Made by a program: the position numbers and the translations under genes | Assembly: GCA_034437215.1 (NCBI GenBank) | Contig: DAOTVC010000172.1 | Span: 1-13,438, forward strand | Reading direction: 5' to 3' | Length of the DNA: 13,438 bases | Origin: DAOTVC01 sp034437215 | Lineage (GTDB): Bacteria > Chloroflexota > Anaerolineae > B4-G1 > SLSP01 | The notes under the pieces: generated by a model | Databases searched by the model: none | Seen by the model: the letters and a program-made list of their open reading frames with translations, nothing else | Told to the model about the DNA's origin: nothing | In this document: in pieces, positions 6,959 through 13,256 of the stretch | How the letters are laid out: every line of letters starts with the position of its first letter | Position numbering within the stretch: position 1 is the stretch's first letter

Positions 6959-8743
6959 TCAAGCGCTCTCTTGGTCCTCAACGTCCGCGCGGATGCGGAG
7001 GTGGAGCTCCTCCAGCTGCCGTTCGGAGACAGACGAGGGAGAGTCCGCCATCAAATCGCGCGCCTGCGCCGTCTTGGGGAAGGCAGTCACCTCACGGATG
7101 TTGGGGGCATCCGCCAGAATCATGACCAGGCGGTCGATACCCGGTGCAATCCCGCCATGAGGGGGAGCACCGTAGGAGAAGGCCTCCATCATGTGCCCGA
7201 AGCGCTCGTGGGCCTCCTCCTCGGGATAGCCCAGCATGCGGAAGATATCCGATTGGATGCGCGGGTCGTGGACTCGAATGCTGCCCGAGGCCAACTCGTA
7301 GCCGTTGCAGACCAGGTCGTAGGCATCGGAGAGCACGCCCAGCGGGTTCGCCTGCATCTCTTCGAAGGTGTGGGGGCGCGGCATGGTGAAGGGGTGGTGA
7401 GCCGCATCCCAGCGCTCCTCCTCCGCGTTCCAATCGAACATGGGGAAATCGAGCACCCAGGCGAAAGCGACGAGGTCGGGATCGACCAGCTCCAGACGAT
7501 CCCGGAAGGTCAAACGCAGCGCCGAGAGGGACGCTGCCACCACCTTGGGTTCGGCAGCGACGATACAGACGAGATCCCCCTCCTCGGCCCCCGTCCGCTC
7601 CTGGATGGTCGCCAGCTCCTCCTCGGAGAGGTACTTGACCGCCGGCCCCTTGATCTCCCCGGGCTGGAAGGCCAGGGTCACCAATCCCTTCGCCCCCTGG
7701 GCCTTCACGATCTCCGTCAGCTCGTCGACCTCCCGCCGGCTGTAGTCGGCGACGCCCGGGGCGCAGAGCGCCTTGATCTGCCCCCCCGCCTCCGCCGCAC
7801 GGCTGAAGACACCGAAGCCGCTCTCCCCCAGGGCGTCGGTAAGCTCCACGAGCTCCAGACCGAAGCGCAGGTCGGGCTTATCGCTCCCGTAACGGGAGAG
7901 CGCCTCGGTGTAGGAGAGACGGGGGAAGGGGGAGAGGGCACGCTTGTCGGGCGTCACCTCCCGGACCAGCTCGGTGAACATCCGCTCGATGAGATCGAGG
8001 ATGTCGTCACGCTCGGCAAAGGCCATCTCCAAGTCCAGCTGGGTAAACTCCGGCTGGCGATCACCGCGGAGATCCTCGTCCCGGAAGCAGCGTGCGATCT
8101 GGTAGTAGCGCTCGAAACCGGCGACCATGAGCAGCTGCTTCAGCTGCTGAGGGGATTGGGGCAGCGCGTAGAACTCGCCGGGGTGGATACGACTGGGAAC
8201 GAGGTAGTCGCGGGCCCCCTCGGGTGTGGACTTGAAGAGATAGGGGGTCTCGATCTCGTAGAAGTCCTCGCGGTTCATGAAGTTCCGGATGAACTGCACC
8301 ACCTCGTGACGCAGACGGATGTTACGCTGCATGCTGGAGCGGCGCAGGTCGAGATAGCGGAAGCGCAGACGCAACGCCTCGTCGACGGGCGACTCCTCGT
8401 AGATGTAGAAAGGCGGCGTCTTCGCCGGATTGAGGACCCGGATCTCGGAAGCTTCCACCTCAATCTCACCCGTGGGCCATTCTGGATTGACCTGGTCGTC
8501 GGGGCGCCGCCCGACCGTTCCCCGAACCTGGAGCACGTACTCGCTACGAGCCTCGGAGGCCACGGCATGGGCATCGGGGGCCACATCCTCGTTGACGACC
8601 ACCTGGGTCAACCCCTCCCGATCCCGGAGCACGATAAAGATCACGCCCCCGTGATCCCGGCGTAGGTGGACCCAGCCCGCCAGCGTCACCTCCTTACCGA
8701 TCTCTTCAGCACGCAGTTCTCCACACGAGTGCGTCTTTAACAT
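6959..8743 (-). CDS. aspS: Aspartyl-tRNA synthetase, bacterial type with GAD insertion
   Basis: A 594-residue class II synthetase that charges tRNA-Asp with aspartate. An N-terminal OB-fold anticodon-binding domain (about 1-105) is followed by the catalytic core: FRDED of motif 2 (220-224) and GIDRL of motif 3 (535-539). The GAD domain is inserted in the middle, as expected for bacterial AspRS of this length. I place the start at 8743, not at the in-frame ATG at 8758, because AGGAGGAG ends five bases before it and MLKTHSCGEL aligns with the usual family N-terminus. Residue 31 is His (RRDHGG), a feature reported for non-discriminating enzymes that also charge tRNA-Asn. The gene lies 85 bp downstream of the GH99-like gene on the same strand but has its own probable promoter. 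Confidence 0.97.
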   Translation of the reverse strand: MLKTHSCGELRAEEIGKEVTLAGWVHLRRDHGGVIFIVLRDREGLTQVVVNEDVAPDAHAVASEARSEYVLQVRGTVGRRPDDQVNPEWPTGEIEVEASEIRVLNPAKTPPFYIYEESPVDEALRLRFRYLDLRRSSMQRNIRLRHEVVQFIRNFMNREDFYEIETPYLFKSTPEGARDYLVPSRIHPGEFYALPQSPQQLKQLLMVAGFERYYQIARCFRDEDLRGDRQPEFTQLDLEMAFAERDDILDLIERMFTELVREVTPDKRALSPFPRLSYTEALSRYGSDKPDLRFGLELVELTDALGESGFGVFSRAAEAGGQIKALCAPGVADYSRREVDELTEIVKAQGAKGLVTLAFQPGEIKGPAVKYLSEEELATIQERTGAEEGDLVCIVAAEPKVVAASLSALRLTFRDRLELVDPDLVAFAWVLDFPMFDWNAEEERWDAAHHPFTMPRPHTFEEMQANPLGVLSDAYDLVCNGYELASGSIRVHDPRIQSDIFRMLGYPEEEAHERFGHMMEAFSYGAPPHGGIAPGIDRLVMILADAPNIREVTAFPKTAQARDLMADSPSSVSERQLEELHLRIRADVEDQESA

Positions 8744-8772
8744 GGATCTCCTCCTCATACGATGTCGTGGGT

Positions 8773-8778
8773 ACTATA
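8773..8778 (-). promoter_or_regulatory. Probable extended -10 promoter of aspS
   Basis: On the minus strand TG-A-TATAGT (hexamer 8778-8773) matches the extended -10 pattern TGnTATAAT with one mismatch. It gives a start near 8766 and a leader of about 22 nt containing the strong AGGAGGAG ribosome site. No convincing -35 is seen, which is normal for extended -10 promoters. Confidence 0.45.
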
Positions 8779-8828
8779 TCACGCTCTGGGGGAAAGGCTA
8801 CACAACGCCTGCGAGGAGAGGAAGGCGC

Positions 8829-10217
8829 TCAGACGTCGTTGACTTTTCTATCCGAGAGCCAGCGCCATACGCCCAGAGCCAGCAGGCCGACGCCGACAAC
8901 CCCAACCACGATGATGGGGAGCCAGGAGCGTGAGCGCGGCTGACTACCCTGGACGGGGTAACGCTCGGGTACGTAAGAATCGGGGACGACTAGAGTAGCC
9001 TCGGACAGGTACTGGGGCGCCGAGGTAAAGACGGGCAGCGGTGTGCTCTGGGGGTTATCGGGGCGTTCGGTAGGCGTGGGCAGACGAAAGGGCGTCGCCG
9101 TCGGGGTCAGTGTGACCGTTGGGGTGAGCACCGGCGTCGCCGTCGGGGTCACCACGGGCGTTGCCGTGGGCGTGAGTATGGGCGTCGCCGTCGGCGTGAC
9201 GACGACCGTCGGGGTCAGCGTCGGGGTTGGCGGGGGGAGCGTGGGTGAAGGGGCGACCGCCGACTGCCGATACGCAGCGGAGAGAGAGGAGGTCAGGTCG
9301 AGATAGGTGTTGCCGTAAGCCTCGGAGGGTTCGATGTGCGTCCCCTCCAACCACTCGTTGAAGCTGGTGACGGCTACCCAGTCGGCGTTGCTCTCGATGG
9401 CTCCCCGCCAGGTGGCACGGTAGAAGTCCCCATCGTTGCGCGGCTGCACGAAGGCGTCGGCGCGCCCGGTCACTCGATCGTCGTAGCCCGGCATCACCGT
9501 CGCCACCCAGTAGCGGAAGGTGTTGTGCTCGCGACTCCACTCACGGACCTCGTTGCCCCAACGGTTGAGAACCGCAGCGGGATCATCCGACCAGGCCACC
9601 GAGTAGAGATAGAGACCGTCGAAGACCTCCAGATAGTCGGTCCGGGTCCCCTCAGCGATCCAAATCATGGTGCGGTTGGGATCGATCTGCTCGCGCAGCA
9701 GAGCCCACGCCTCCAAGGAGTAGGTCTCCTGACGCCAGAAGAAGAGTACCGGGCGTCCTCCCACCTTGAAGTAGGCAGGATGAGGAGCGTGACCATCGCG
9801 CACCGCCAGGAGGGCGGTGCGGAGTTCCTCCTGGTTATTGATAAAGGGCCCCGCCAGATCCACCGTCACGCCCGCCTGCAGGCCATGAGCTTGGGCTTTG
9901 TCGAGAAGGAGACGGAGGTTGGTCTCGGTCTGATTGTTCTCTATCTGCGGTCCGTACCAGTCCAAAATCAGGGCCTCGAGCCCGCTCTGCCGCGCCAAAA
10001 TAACGTGGGATTCGATGGTCGCCGGATCGGCGGAGAGATAGGGCGTCACCGGACGGTCGGAGAGGTCCAGCTTCCAGGTGTTCCAATCGAACCAGGCGTA
10101 GTAGAAGGCAACGACGTGCTGCTCACCCTGCGCTTCGGCGGGAAGAGCGAGCCGCTGCGTTCCCAGAAGAAAGAGACCGACTATGCTTACGAGGATAATA
10201 GCTTGCCAGCGTCTCAC
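8829..10217 (-). CDS. Membrane-anchored GH99-like glycosidase with Thr/Pro stalk
   Basis: A 462-residue surface protein. It has a signal peptide (about 1-30: RRW, a hydrophobic core, then AEAQ), a TIM-barrel GH99-like domain (about 34-315), a Thr/Pro-rich stalk (about 323-400), a TM segment (about 432-454) and a short basic tail. Diagnostic motifs are FYYAW (38-42), LDWYGP (85-90) and NEWLEGTHIEPS (287-298). E288 and E291 have the same three-residue spacing as the two catalytic glutamates of GH99 endo-alpha-mannanases. An alpha-mannan or other external glycan is a plausible substrate, not proven. I choose GTG at 10217 because GGAGG (10228-10224) sits six bases before it and the signal peptide then begins immediately. 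A longer reading from TTG at 10268 adds 17 unlikely residues. It precedes aspS on the same strand. Confidence 0.82.
   Translation of the reverse strand: MRRWQAIILVSIVGLFLLGTQRLALPAEAQGEQHVVAFYYAWFDWNTWKLDLSDRPVTPYLSADPATIESHVILARQSGLEALILDWYGPQIENNQTETNLRLLLDKAQAHGLQAGVTVDLAGPFINNQEELRTALLAVRDGHAPHPAYFKVGGRPVLFFWRQETYSLEAWALLREQIDPNRTMIWIAEGTRTDYLEVFDGLYLYSVAWSDDPAAVLNRWGNEVREWSREHNTFRYWVATVMPGYDDRVTGRADAFVQPRNDGDFYRATWRGAIESNADWVAVTSFNEWLEGTHIEPSEAYGNTYLDLTSSLSAAYRQSAVAPSPTLPPPTPTLTPTVVVTPTATPILTPTATPVVTPTATPVLTPTVTLTPTATPFRLPTPTERPDNPQSTPLPVFTSAPQYLSEATLVVPDSYVPERYPVQGSQPRSRSWLPIIVVGVVGVGLLALGVWRWLSDRKVNDV
9124..9195 (-). repeat. 24-bp tandem repeat encoding the TPTATP stalk
   Basis: Three consecutive 24-bp units (9124-9147, 9148-9171, 9172-9195) encode TPTATPxx blocks, flanked by degenerate TPT units over about 9090-9230. 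The units differ at several bases, mostly synonymously or between Val, Ile and Leu. The array is thus an old but still recognisable minisatellite that sets stalk length. Confidence 0.85.
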
Positions 10218-10274
10218 CCACCACCTCCGGCAGGAGTATAACTCAGGGCGACGAGAAGACAATCTCAAGACCTA

Positions 10275-10349
10275 GTGTTGACTCTGCTGAAAAAAGTCTT
10301 TTTACCACAGAGGGCACGGAGATTTTTTAAATTGGACTTCATAAAATCA
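10275..10349 (+). repeat. Diverged 75-bp direct repeat, copy 1
   Basis: Begins GTGTTG and contains CTGAAAAA, then TACCACAGAG..CACGGAGA, then T-rich sequence and ATAAAAT. About three quarters of positions match copy 2 at 10432-10505 when one single-base gap is allowed. Repeats built on ACCACGGAG..CACGGAG motifs occur between genes in various bacteria, as I recall. Here both copies are degenerate and no ORF or terminal structure marks them as mobile. Confidence 0.65.
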
Positions 10350-10396
10350 GGCACAAGAGCGCTTTTTATAAAGATATTTCACTATCTCCTTGGTTT

Positions 10397-10404
10397 TCTC
10401 CGTG
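10397..10404 (-). repeat. Inverted core of the CACGGAG repeat
   Basis: TCTCCGTG is the exact complement of CACGGAGA at 10315-10322 in copy 1 and at 10462-10469 in copy 2. The surrounding CTCCTTGGTTTTCTCCGTGTTGG resembles a degenerate third unit read on the minus strand. It suggests the region arose by repeated insertion or by recombination of one element in both orientations. Confidence 0.5.
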
Positions 10405-10431
10405 TTGGAAGGAGTTTCTTCAGGGCAGTCA

Positions 10432-10505
10432 GTGTTGGCTCCCCTGAAAAAGATCTCTTACCACGGAGATCACGGAGGTTTTTGATGTTGAACTTTATAA
10501 AATGT
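10432..10505 (+). repeat. Diverged 75-bp direct repeat, copy 2
   Basis: Same order of blocks as copy 1: GTGTTGGCTC, CTGAAAAAG, TACCACGGAGATCACGGAGG, T-run and TATAAAAT, lying 157 bp downstream. The CACGGAGA core is also present in inverted orientation at 10397-10404 (TCTCCGTG), so a fold with either direct copy is possible. Confidence 0.65.
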
Positions 10506-10573
10506 AACTTTCGGTTTAACTTTAATAATAATCGCGGTGGTTGCTTATGTCGCAGCGGCCCCTCCCCCTAGCC

Positions 10574-10599
10574 CCCCTGCGGCGCTACGCGCCGTGGGG
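10574..10599. repeat. GC-rich hairpin, REP-like
   Basis: CGGCGC (10580-10585), loop TAC, GCGCCG (10589-10594), extended by CCCC (10574-10577) pairing with GGGG (10596-10599) around a small bulge. It sits inside a C-rich then G-rich block (about 10558-10660), whose two halves are loosely complementary. No T-run follows, so it is not a clear terminator. An extragenic palindrome remnant is more likely. Confidence 0.5.
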
Positions 10600-10670
10600 A
10601 AGGGCGTCCTCCTCAGCGAGTGGTTGTGCTGCGAGGGCAGGGGTCAGGGGATGGGGGTCTGCAAATGGGT

Positions 10671-10684
10671 ACGTCACTTGACGT
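10671..10684. promoter_or_regulatory. 14-bp palindrome, possible operator
   Basis: ACGTCA-CT-TGACGT is a perfect 6-bp inverted repeat with a 2-bp spacer, the size expected for a homodimeric regulator site. It lies about 110 bp upstream of the protease promoter, rather far for a simple repressor. An activator site or chance are alternatives. Confidence 0.3.
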
Positions 10685-10795
10685 GTGAAAGAACACTCGC
10701 ATGAGGTGAGCCTGCTCCCGGGTGCGGGCCGGCGATGCAGGACACAAAAAAAGTTGGAGAGACAACTCGAACGCGCCTTCTCTTTACCACAACTC

Positions 10796-10823
10796 TGGAC
10801 AGAGCCCCTCCCCGTAGTATAAT
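10796..10823 (+). promoter_or_regulatory. Sigma70-like promoter of the protease gene
   Basis: TGGACA (10796-10801), a 16-bp spacer and a perfect TATAAT (10818-10823). Five of six -35 positions match consensus. The predicted start is near 10830, giving a leader of about 94 nt that contains the short ORF at 10841. Confidence 0.65.
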
Positions 10824-10840
10824 GGGGGGAGTAAGAGACC

Positions 10841-10921
10841 ATGAAGCAAAGGCTTTCGACTGGGCTAGTTGAGAGCGTGGGAAGTCTGCTTTTAACAGCC
10901 TCACGGCTAAAGAAGAGGTAA
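10841..10921 (+). CDS. Candidate 26-codon leader ORF before the site-2 protease
   Basis: ATG at 10841 opens 26 codons ending in TAA at 10919-10921, two bases before the ATG of the protease gene. The peptide starts MKQRLSTGLVESVG and ends RLKKR, so it is short, basic at both ends and moderately hydrophobic in the middle. A GGAG lies nine bases upstream. Its last codons AAG-AGG-TAA contain the ribosome site of the next gene, so terminating ribosomes could re-initiate. This could be coupling, attenuation or chance, and no family is recognised. Confidence 0.35.
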   Translation: MKQRLSTGLVESVGSLLLTASRLKKR

Positions 10922-10923
10922 CT

Positions 10924-12081
10924 ATGGAAAATATATTGAATATCTTGAATGTGGGCGCAGGATCGGTGCTGGGCTTTATCGTCGCTCTGGTGCCCGCGAT
11001 CATCCTGCACGAGATGGGGCACATGTTCGCTGCCAAGTGGCTGGGCGTCTGGGTGCGGGAGTTCGGTATCGGGTTCCCGCCCCGCATCACCAAGCTCTTC
11101 CGGTGGCAGGAGACGGTCTTCACCCTCAACTGGCTGCCCTTCGGCGGCTTCGCCCGAATGGAGGGCGAGGCCTTCACCGAGCTCCAGGGCGGGGAGGAGG
11201 AGCCCGAAGAGCCCTCCCCCGCGGAGGTGCGGGAGATGGAGGAGGCTCGCGAACACAGCCTCAACAACCTCGCCCCCCTCAAGCGCATTCCCATCTTCGT
11301 CGCCGGCCCCCTGATGAACTTCCTGCTCGCCGTCCTGCTTGCCATCACCCTCTACATGACAGGCTATCCGGTGATCGACCAGGTGCAGGTGGGCATCGCC
11401 GACGTCGCCCCTGACTCCCCCGCAGCCGAAGCGGGATTGCAGGCAGGCGATATCCTCGTGGAGGTAGAGGGCCGGCCCATCGAGGCGCTCAACGACGTCA
11501 CCACCGTCATCGCTGATCATCTGGGCGAAGCGGTGAGCCTGACCGTACGGCGTGGGGAGGAGCTCCAGACGCTCTCCTTGGTGCCGCGTGAGAATCCGCC
11601 CCCCGGCGAGGGAGCGATGGGCGTCGTCATCAGCCAGGAACCCGAGTACCATATCGAGACGCTGGGGCTGCCCGCTGCGACCGTGGAGGGGCTCCGCTTG
11701 ATCTTCAACGTCATCGGACAGACGCTGATGGCCCCGATACGGGTCATCCAGGGGCTTATCCCGCTGGAGATGGCCCGCCCCGTCGGTATCATCAACACCA
11801 GTCGCCTGGCCTACGCCACCATCCAAGAGAGCATCGAGATGCGCACACTGCTCCCCATCCTGCAGCTCCTCATCGTGGTCAACGTCAGTCTCTCCATCTT
11901 CAACCTGCTGCCACTGCCCGTACTCGATGGTGGACATGTGCTGATCGTGATCATCGAAGCCATCCGGAACCGCCCTCTGAGCCTGGAGCTCAAAGAGCGT
12001 GCCTTCCAGGTCGCCGCCCTGCTCTTCATCATGCTCTTCATCGCCATGGTGGTGCTCGATCTACTCTTCCCCATCGTGTAA
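10924..12081 (+). CDS. RseP-type site-2 (M50) intramembrane metalloprotease
   Basis: A 385-residue membrane protease that cuts transmembrane or signal-peptide substrates within the bilayer. The first TM segment (about 14-36) carries the zinc motif H29-E-M-G-H33. A second hydrophobic segment (about 124-146) leads to one PDZ domain (about 155-222). The C-terminal segments (about 308-345 and 361-383) include the third zinc ligand D335 in VLDGGH, preceded by the family's NLLP (327-330). Length fits one-PDZ family members; E. coli RseP has two PDZ domains. An acidic, proline-containing insert (about 86-112) precedes the second TM segment. The start follows GAGG with a five-base gap. No anti-sigma factor gene is nearby, so the substrate (regulated anti-sigma factor or remnant signal peptides) cannot be stated. 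The symbol rseP is plausible, but orthology is not shown. Confidence 0.93.
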   Translation: MENILNILNVGAGSVLGFIVALVPAIILHEMGHMFAAKWLGVWVREFGIGFPPRITKLFRWQETVFTLNWLPFGGFARMEGEAFTELQGGEEEPEEPSPAEVREMEEAREHSLNNLAPLKRIPIFVAGPLMNFLLAVLLAITLYMTGYPVIDQVQVGIADVAPDSPAAEAGLQAGDILVEVEGRPIEALNDVTTVIADHLGEAVSLTVRRGEELQTLSLVPRENPPPGEGAMGVVISQEPEYHIETLGLPAATVEGLRLIFNVIGQTLMAPIRVIQGLIPLEMARPVGIINTSRLAYATIQESIEMRTLLPILQLLIVVNVSLSIFNLLPLPVLDGGHVLIVIIEAIRNRPLSLELKERAFQVAALLFIMLFIAMVVLDLLFPIV

Positions 12082-12099
12082 TGGGAGAGGCATTCAGGG

Positions 12100-12174
12100 C
12101 TGAAAGCTAAATAACTTGAGCAGCGTGAGTCTCTTTCAGGAGCGCTTTCAGTTTGCGCTTGCTCAAGTTATTTA
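12100..12174 (+). repeat. Strong inverted repeat with interleaved second pairing between protease and HEAT genes
   Basis: TAAATAACTTGAGCA (12108-12122) is the exact complement of 12160-12174, and with a one-base bulge the stem extends by GCG/CGC to 18 pairs around a loop of about 30 nt. A second pair, CTGAAAGC (12100-12107) and GCTTTCAG (12144-12151), is interleaved with the first, and CTTTCAG recurs at 12133-12139. The long stem could end transcription from the protease gene, but it lacks a good T-tract. A miniature element or a structured leader for the HEAT gene are alternatives. Confidence 0.75.
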
Positions 12175-12197
12175 ATTCGCGTCCTTCAAGGAGAGAG

Positions 12198-13256
12198 ATG
12201 AACGAACAACAGAAGCAGACCACTCAGGTCTGGAAGACCCTCGAGGAGGAGCAGAAAACGCCTTCCGAGCAAGAGTTGGTGGAGCTTTCGGGTCTGATGG
12301 ACGAAGACCTGGAGCGTCTGAAACGCGCGTGGTCCGAGTTATCCACTGAGGAGCGCCGGAAGCTCGTGGAGAGATTGTCCCACATGGCAGAGGCGGACAT
12401 CCAGATGGACTTTGGGGCTCTGTTCCGGCTGGGCATGGTGGATCCCGACGCTGAGGTGCGCGCCACCTCCATTGAGGCGCTGTGGGAGGATGAGGACGTG
12501 CGTCTCGTGCCCGAGCTTATCCAAGCCCTGACCCAGGACGAAGAGGAGGTCGTGCGCGTCGCAGCGGCGCAGTCACTGGCCCACTTCGTGCTGCTGGGCG
12601 AGTTGCAGAAGATCCGCCCGCGCCCCTTCGAGGCATCCTGTGAGGCCCTGATCACCGTCTACCGCAACCTCGAGGCCTCCCTCGAGGAGCGACGGCGCGC
12701 CCTGGAGTCGCTGGCCTACGCCGGGCGCAAGGAGATCCCCCCCGCCATCGAGGAGGCGTACGAGCATCCTGAGGAACGGATGCGGATCAGTGCCGTCTTC
12801 GCCATGGGGCGGAGCGCGGACCCCCGCTGGAAGGAGACGGCGGTGCGGGAGCTGCGCAACCCCAACCCCGAGATGCGCTTCGAGGCGGCAAGGGCCTGCG
12901 GGGAGCTCGAAGCCCGGGAGGCAGTGCCCGATCTGATCGATCTCGCCGAGGATGTGGACATCGAGGTTCAGGAGATGGCGCTCTGGGCGCTGGGGCAGAT
13001 CGGCGGGCAGGTCGCCCGCCGCACGCTGGAGAGCTACACTGAGTCGGAGAACGAGGCGCTGCGCGTCGCCGCAGAAACCGCCCTCCAGGAGTTGGAGTTC
13101 TTCCACGGCGATCTCGACCACTTCTTCGGCCCCCCACAGAGCTTCGACGGTGAGACCGAGCTCCTCTGGAGCGAGACCGAGGAGTACGACGACGAGGACC
13201 GCTACGACTACGACGATACGGATGACGACTTCGACGACGAGGATGCAGCATGGTAA
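12198..13256 (+). CDS. HEAT-repeat protein with acidic C-terminal tail
   Basis: A 352-residue cytoplasmic protein. After a charged N-terminal region (1-65) come helical repeat units of about 30 residues (around 75-105, 107-135, 165-222, 225-252, 256-283 and 287-300). They carry typical PBS-lyase/HEAT patterns such as DPDAEVRATSIEAL, NPEMRFEAARACGEL and EVQEMALWALGQIG. Such solenoids bind other proteins; the partner is unknown. The last 28 residues are almost only Asp, Glu and Tyr, ending AAW. The start at 12198 is chosen because AAGGAG (12188-12193) precedes it; a longer in-frame reading begins inside the inverted repeat and is unlikely. Its stop overlaps the start of the next gene by 7 bp, so the two are probably translated together. 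Confidence 0.87.
   Translation: MNEQQKQTTQVWKTLEEEQKTPSEQELVELSGLMDEDLERLKRAWSELSTEERRKLVERLSHMAEADIQMDFGALFRLGMVDPDAEVRATSIEALWEDEDVRLVPELIQALTQDEEEVVRVAAAQSLAHFVLLGELQKIRPRPFEASCEALITVYRNLEASLEERRRALESLAYAGRKEIPPAIEEAYEHPEERMRISAVFAMGRSADPRWKETAVRELRNPNPEMRFEAARACGELEAREAVPDLIDLAEDVDIEVQEMALWALGQIGGQVARRTLESYTESENEALRVAAETALQELEFFHGDLDHFFGPPQSFDGETELLWSETEEYDDEDRYDYDDTDDDFDDEDAAW

Larger units (their letters stand above)
10218..10923. other. Long AT-rich, repeat-bearing intergenic region between divergent genes
   Basis: About 700 bp with no conserved protein gene. The 10290-10540 part is much richer in A and T than the rest of the window. In order it holds: a leader for the GH99-like gene, two diverged 75-bp direct repeats with an inverted partial copy between them, a G/C-rich block with a strong hairpin, a 14-bp palindrome, a sigma70-like promoter facing right, and a 26-codon candidate leader ORF before the protease gene. 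On the minus strand TTGTCT-N16-TATACT (-10 at 10240-10235) could drive the GH99-like gene, but its start would fall almost on the ribosome site, so I do not call it. Confidence 0.7.

Noticed and set aside
6818..8665. 615-codon plus-strand ORF opposite aspS
   Set aside because: It is the antisense of a certain aspS gene. High GC content keeps the antisense frame free of stops, and the translation is low-complexity (LGG, RRL, EVL runs) with no ribosome site.
8744..8758. Upstream in-frame ATG for aspS at 8758
   Set aside because: The ribosome site AGGAGGAG lies downstream of it and correctly spaced for 8743, and family N-termini match the shorter form.
10275..10505. CRISPR array
   Set aside because: Only two diverged units of about 75 bp separated by 82 bp, with imperfect identity and no Cas gene nearby.
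10275..10571. 98-codon plus-strand ORF in the AT-rich island
   Set aside because: It covers both diverged repeat copies, has no ribosome site, and its translation repeats only because the DNA does.
10585..11937. 450-codon minus-strand ORF opposite the site-2 protease
   Set aside because: It runs antisense through the HEMGH and PDZ coding region and into the non-coding spacer. The protein reads as charged filler with no recognised domain.
12153..12197. N-terminal extension of the HEAT gene from TTG at 12153
   Set aside because: The extra codons lie within the right arm of the inverted repeat, while a good ribosome site precedes ATG at 12198.
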